From: an uncultured Lachnospiraceae bacterium
GTDB lineage: Bacteria; Bacillota; Clostridia; Lachnospirales; Lachnospiraceae
Direction: 5' to 3'
Length of the DNA stretch: 64,000 bases
Assembly (NCBI GenBank): GCA_945868435.1
Contig: CAMBLG010000001.1
Span: 124,001 to 188,000, forward strand
Positions 62,764 through 64,000 of this stretch are shown here, in pieces (the first letter of the stretch is position 1; each line of letters begins with the position of its first letter). Both the position numbers and the translations under genes were made by a program. The notes under the pieces are model-generated. The model made no database searches, was not told the origin of the DNA, and was given only the letters and a program-made list of their open reading frames with translations.

Positions 62764-64000
62764 ATGGAACAGATCAATCCTATCATCAAAGCAGATTTCC
62801 CGGATCCGGATGTGATACGGGTTGGGGATACTTATTATATGATCAGTACCACCATGCATTTTTTTCCCGGAGGAATCATTCTGCGTTCCTATGACCTGGT
62901 GCACTGGGAATTTGTATCCTATGTATTTGACAGATTGGAAAGTACGGATGCCGAGTGCCTGCAGGGGGAACAGAGTATTTATGGAAAAGGTATGTGGGCG
63001 GCAAGCCTGCGTTATCATAGCAATAAATTTTATGTATGCTTTTCTGCCTATGATGTTGGAAAGACATATCTGTTTACCGCAGATGAGATTATCGGTCCGT
63101 GGAAAAGGCATTATATAGAGGGCGTATATCATCATAATTCGTTGTTGTTTGATGATGACGGAAGAACGTATGTCACCTGGGGGATGGATCAGATTCATCT
63201 GACGGAACTGAATGAGGAACTTACGGCACCCCGGCAGGGTGGGCTGGATCGGATCATTGTGGAAGAAAAGAAGGATGTGTATCTTGGGTATGAAGGGTCT
63301 CATTTTTATAAGATTAACGGCAGGTATTATCTGTTTTTGATTCATTGGCCCAAGCAGGGAAAAGGAAGAAGAACCCAGGCATGCTTTTATGCAGATCACC
63401 TGACAGATACATTTGTCGGAGGTGATGTCTTTGAAGATGATAATGGCTATTCATATCAGGGCATTCCACAGGGGATAGCACAGGGAGGAATTGTGGAGAC
63501 GCCGGAGGGAAAATGGTATTCCGTCATGTTTCAGGATCATGGGGCCGCGGGGCGGATGCCGGTTTTGGTGCCGATCACATGGATACAGGATGAGAACAGT
63601 CCGGAGGGAAAATTGCTTCCGGTATTTGGAGAGAATGGGAAGCAGCCAAAGCAGATAGAAGTCGTAAGTACAAGACCGAATTACCGATATGAACCGTTAT
63701 TTTCATCGGATATTTTTGAGAAAGAAGATGAAAAGGCGAAAATTCATCCCGCCTGGCAGTGGAATCACGAACCTGACGATACTCTGTGGAACAAAACAGA
63801 AGATGGTGGTCTGGCAATGAAAACAGATAAAATCTGTGTCAATGTTGTACAGGCCGTCAATACACTGACACAGCGCATGATGTATCCCACAAGCTCCTTT
63901 AAGGTAAGGGTTGATGCATCGAAAATAAATAATGGAGATTATGCAGGAGTATGTGCGCTTCAGGGATGTTATGGCTGGATTGGCATTGCCAAGGAGATGG
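62764..64000 (+). CDS. Cytosolic GH43 enzyme, 3' end cut by the window
   Basis: The frame stays open from ATG 62764 to the window end, 412 codons, with GGAGGTG just upstream. It opens MEQINPIIKADFPDPDVIRV and contains DTYYMISTTMHFFPGG, LGYEGSHFYKINGRYYLFL (acid Glu), AQGGIVETPEGKWYSVMFQD and the C-terminal sandwich start WQWNHEPDDTLW. Similarity to the GH43 at 56980 is high over the whole visible length, including the order of all motifs, so the two are paralogues. It lacks a signal peptide. Probably a beta-xylosidase or arabinofuranosidase with a different linkage preference. Confidence 0.9.
   Translation, partial: MEQINPIIKADFPDPDVIRVGDTYYMISTTMHFFPGGIILRSYDLVHWEFVSYVFDRLESTDAECLQGEQSIYGKGMWAASLRYHSNKFYVCFSAYDVGKTYLFTADEIIGPWKRHYIEGVYHHNSLLFDDDGRTYVTWGMDQIHLTELNEELTAPRQGGLDRIIVEEKKDVYLGYEGSHFYKINGRYYLFLIHWPKQGKGRRTQACFYADHLTDTFVGGDVFEDDNGYSYQGIPQGIAQGGIVETPEGKWYSVMFQDHGAAGRMPVLVPITWIQDENSPEGKLLPVFGENGKQPKQIEVVSTRPNYRYEPLFSSDIFEKEDEKAKIHPAWQWNHEPDDTLWNKTEDGGLAMKTDKICVNVVQAVNTLTQRMMYPTSSFKVRVDASKINNGDYAGVCALQGCYGWIGIAKEM

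Noticed and set aside
1-64000. tRNA or rRNA genes
   Set aside because: I looked for T-arm patterns such as GTTCGAATC with matching acceptor stems and for rRNA signatures in the gaps and found none.

Overview
The window reads as a piece of a spore-forming, Gram-positive gut or rumen anaerobe of the Lachnospiraceae type (Clostridia). This rests on the division cluster running straight into spoIIGA-sigE, a complete spoIIIA operon, a single-subunit QueT queuosine-precursor transporter under a preQ1 riboswitch, GAAC-N4-GTTC LexA boxes at recA, and a xylan locus mixing secreted and cytosolic enzymes. Every gene except sigG is on the + strand. No tRNA, rRNA, CRISPR array or complete insertion sequence was seen.

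Region 1 (1-10.6 kb) is cell division and early sporulation. It holds the 3' end of a class B penicillin-binding protein, murD, ftsW, ftsQ/divIB and ftsZ, then spoIIGA and sigE behind a Spo0A-type promoter. A beta-CASP metallo-beta-lactamase RNase follows, then sigG in inverted orientation, a small unknown protein, and queT. mraY does not lie between the PBP gene and murD, and murG does not lie between ftsW and ftsQ.

Region 2 (10.6-22.7 kb) starts with a 197-bp MITE-like element with 19-bp terminal inverted repeats and a perfect 8-bp target duplication. It continues with a seven-gene envelope operon: a secreted/membrane protein, an ABC ATPase and permease, a coiled-coil protein with a Gly-rich tail, a MoxR ATPase, a DUF58 protein and a 1505-residue protein with three VWA-like MIDAS motifs. 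The last looks like a fusion of two usually separate proteins.

Region 3 (22.7-36.9 kb) is housekeeping and sporulation: an ABC-class ATPase, argS, spoIIIAA-AH, prfC, thioredoxin, recA-recX and rny. spoIIIAD appears to start at ATT. The likely SigE promoter of spoIIIA abuts the argS terminator.

Region 4 (37.2-64 kb, end cut) is a xylan/arabinoxylan utilisation island that looks more A+T-rich by eye. It holds a CE1-CE4 double esterase, a LacI-type sugar-binding domain fused to GGDEF, a DUF4867 protein, GH3, GH8 (Rex type), a Cys-rich U32-like protein, and an export-type ABC system of two lipoprotein adaptors, an FtsX permease and two ATPases (one with an AbrB-like tail). A GH43-CBM6 lipoprotein is coupled to that ABC system. 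A decayed CBM fragment, secreted GH10, cytosolic GH43, GH95 and two more GH43 genes follow. The division of labour suggests that GH10 and the GH43 lipoprotein cut and trim xylan outside, while deacetylation, debranching and hydrolysis to monosaccharides happen inside. No sugar importer lies in the window. The GGDEF fusion could couple sugar sensing to c-di-GMP.
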